DNA of 7,407 bases. Origin: Bacillota bacterium (GTDB lineage: Bacteria > Bacillota_I > Bacilli_A > Acholeplasmatales > Acholeplasmataceae). Within the stretch, counting starts at the first letter, position 1, and every line of letters begins with the position of its first letter. Below are positions 6,808 to 7,407 of this stretch, one piece after another. The position numbers were made by a program, and so were the translations under genes. Below the pieces are notes generated by a model. The model did not search any database. It saw only the letters and a list, made by a program, of their open reading frames with translations, and was not told the origin of the DNA. The DNA is taken from assembly GCA_023431045.1 (NCBI GenBank), contig JAEYXZ010000073.1, positions 1 to 7,407 on the forward strand. The letters are read 5' to 3'.

Positions 6808-7407
6808 ATGAAAACAGTTAGAATTGGTATTTTGGGACCATCAGAAATTGCATTTAGAAGATTTATGCCCTCCATACAAAAAGATCATCGTTTTGAGTAT
6901 GTTGGTTTAGCTGTAGCGAATGAACTTGAGTGGTTTGGGAATATAGTAGTTGAGAGAAATCTTAGTATTCTTGATACTGAATATCAGAAAGCCCTTAAAT
7001 TTAAAGAATTATATGGAGGTAAAGTTTTTTCTTCCTATGAAGAAATGCTAAATAGTGATATTGATGCAGTTTATATCCCATTACCACCTGCACTTCATTT
7101 TCATTGGGCTAAAAAGGCACTAAATTCCAATAAGCATGTTTTTGTTGAAAAACCATCGACAGATAAATTTGTATTGACGAATGAACTTATTGAGTTAGCA
7201 AGAAATAAAGAACTTGCCCTGCATGAAAACTATATGTTTATCTATCACTCACAATTAGAAAAAATTATAGATATGATGAAATCAGATAGTTTTGGAAAAG
7301 TTCGTTTATACAGAATCGCATTTGGTTTTCCATTTAGAGGAAAGAATGATTTTAGATACCACAAGGCATTAGGTGGTGGAGCATTACTCGATTGCGGTGG
7401 GTACACG
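6808..7407 (+). CDS. Gfo/Idh/MocA oxidoreductase, probable NDP-hexose 3-ketoreductase, 3'-truncated by window edge
   Basis: The first 200 residues of an NAD(P)-dependent sugar oxidoreductase are present, open to the last base. The N-terminal Rossmann fold starts with RIGILGPSEIAFRRFMPSI (5-23). It continues with VYIPLPPALHFHW (88-100) and the family EKP motif at 114-116 (K115). HENYMFIYH (139-147) and FRYHKALGGGALLDCGGY (182-199) follow. These resemble the KijD10-type C3-ketoreductases of dideoxysugar pathways. In those enzymes a Lys in EKP and a Tyr four residues after the GGGALLD aspartate are thought to be catalytic; here these would be K115 and Y199 (D195 plus 4). The gene starts 2 nt after the 2,3-dehydratase, whose unstable diketo product such an enzyme reduces. 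After strand 2 (AVANELEWFG, about 36-45) there is a longer linker than usual before KALKFKELYGG, and the usual SR-x-KA segment is absent. A related reductase acting on another sugar is the main alternative. Confidence 0.85.
   Translation, partial: MKTVRIGILGPSEIAFRRFMPSIQKDHRFEYVGLAVANELEWFGNIVVERNLSILDTEYQKALKFKELYGGKVFSSYEEMLNSDIDAVYIPLPPALHFHWAKKALNSNKHVFVEKPSTDKFVLTNELIELARNKELALHENYMFIYHSQLEKIIDMMKSDSFGKVRLYRIAFGFPFRGKNDFRYHKALGGGALLDCGGYT

Noticed and set aside
1..7407. CRISPR arrays, insertion sequences, tRNA or rRNA genes, or att-like repeats
   Set aside because: Genes cover almost the whole window, and no spaced direct repeats, transposase motifs or cloverleaf-like segments were seen by eye.

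Overview
The window is AT-rich, densely packed and entirely plus-strand. It reads cleanly with the standard code: tryptophan is TGG, and TGA is a real stop at the end of the gene at 3068. The separate membrane adaptor and cytoplasmic tyrosine kinase (CpsC/CpsD type rather than one fused Wzc) and the low-GC, purine-rich ribosome sites suggest a low-GC Bacillota-like organism. A Mollicute relative that keeps the standard code (Acholeplasma/Izemoplasma-like) is possible, but the window cannot separate these options.

Region 1 (1-3011) is housekeeping. It holds the 3' two-thirds of uvrB (excision-repair helicase), followed 3 nt later by a complete M3-family oligoendopeptidase F gene. Region 2 (3012-3067) is a 56-nt gap. 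It contains an extended -10 promoter (TGTTATAAT) overlapped by a perfect 7-3-7 palindrome, which is the likely start of a new transcription unit.

Region 3 (3068-7407, running off the end) is the start of a surface-polysaccharide operon. Its five tightly spaced genes encode a Wzz/CpsC-type polymerisation adaptor, a CpsD-type tyrosine autokinase with a C-terminal tyrosine cluster, a GT2 glycosyltransferase of the rhamnosyltransferase-like group, an NDP-hexose 2,3-dehydratase, and a truncated Gfo/Idh/MocA oxidoreductase resembling NDP-hexose 3-ketoreductases.

The last two genes are the main point of interest. Together they match the two-step 2-deoxygenation module known chiefly from actinomycete antibiotic sugars: dTDP-4-keto-6-deoxyglucose is 2,3-dehydrated, then reduced at C3. 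Here the module sits directly behind the export-control kinase pair and a glycosyltransferase, so the cell probably puts a 2,6-dideoxysugar (or a derivative) into a surface glycan. The dTDP-glucose synthase and 4,6-dehydratase that would supply the precursor are not in the window and would be expected downstream or elsewhere.
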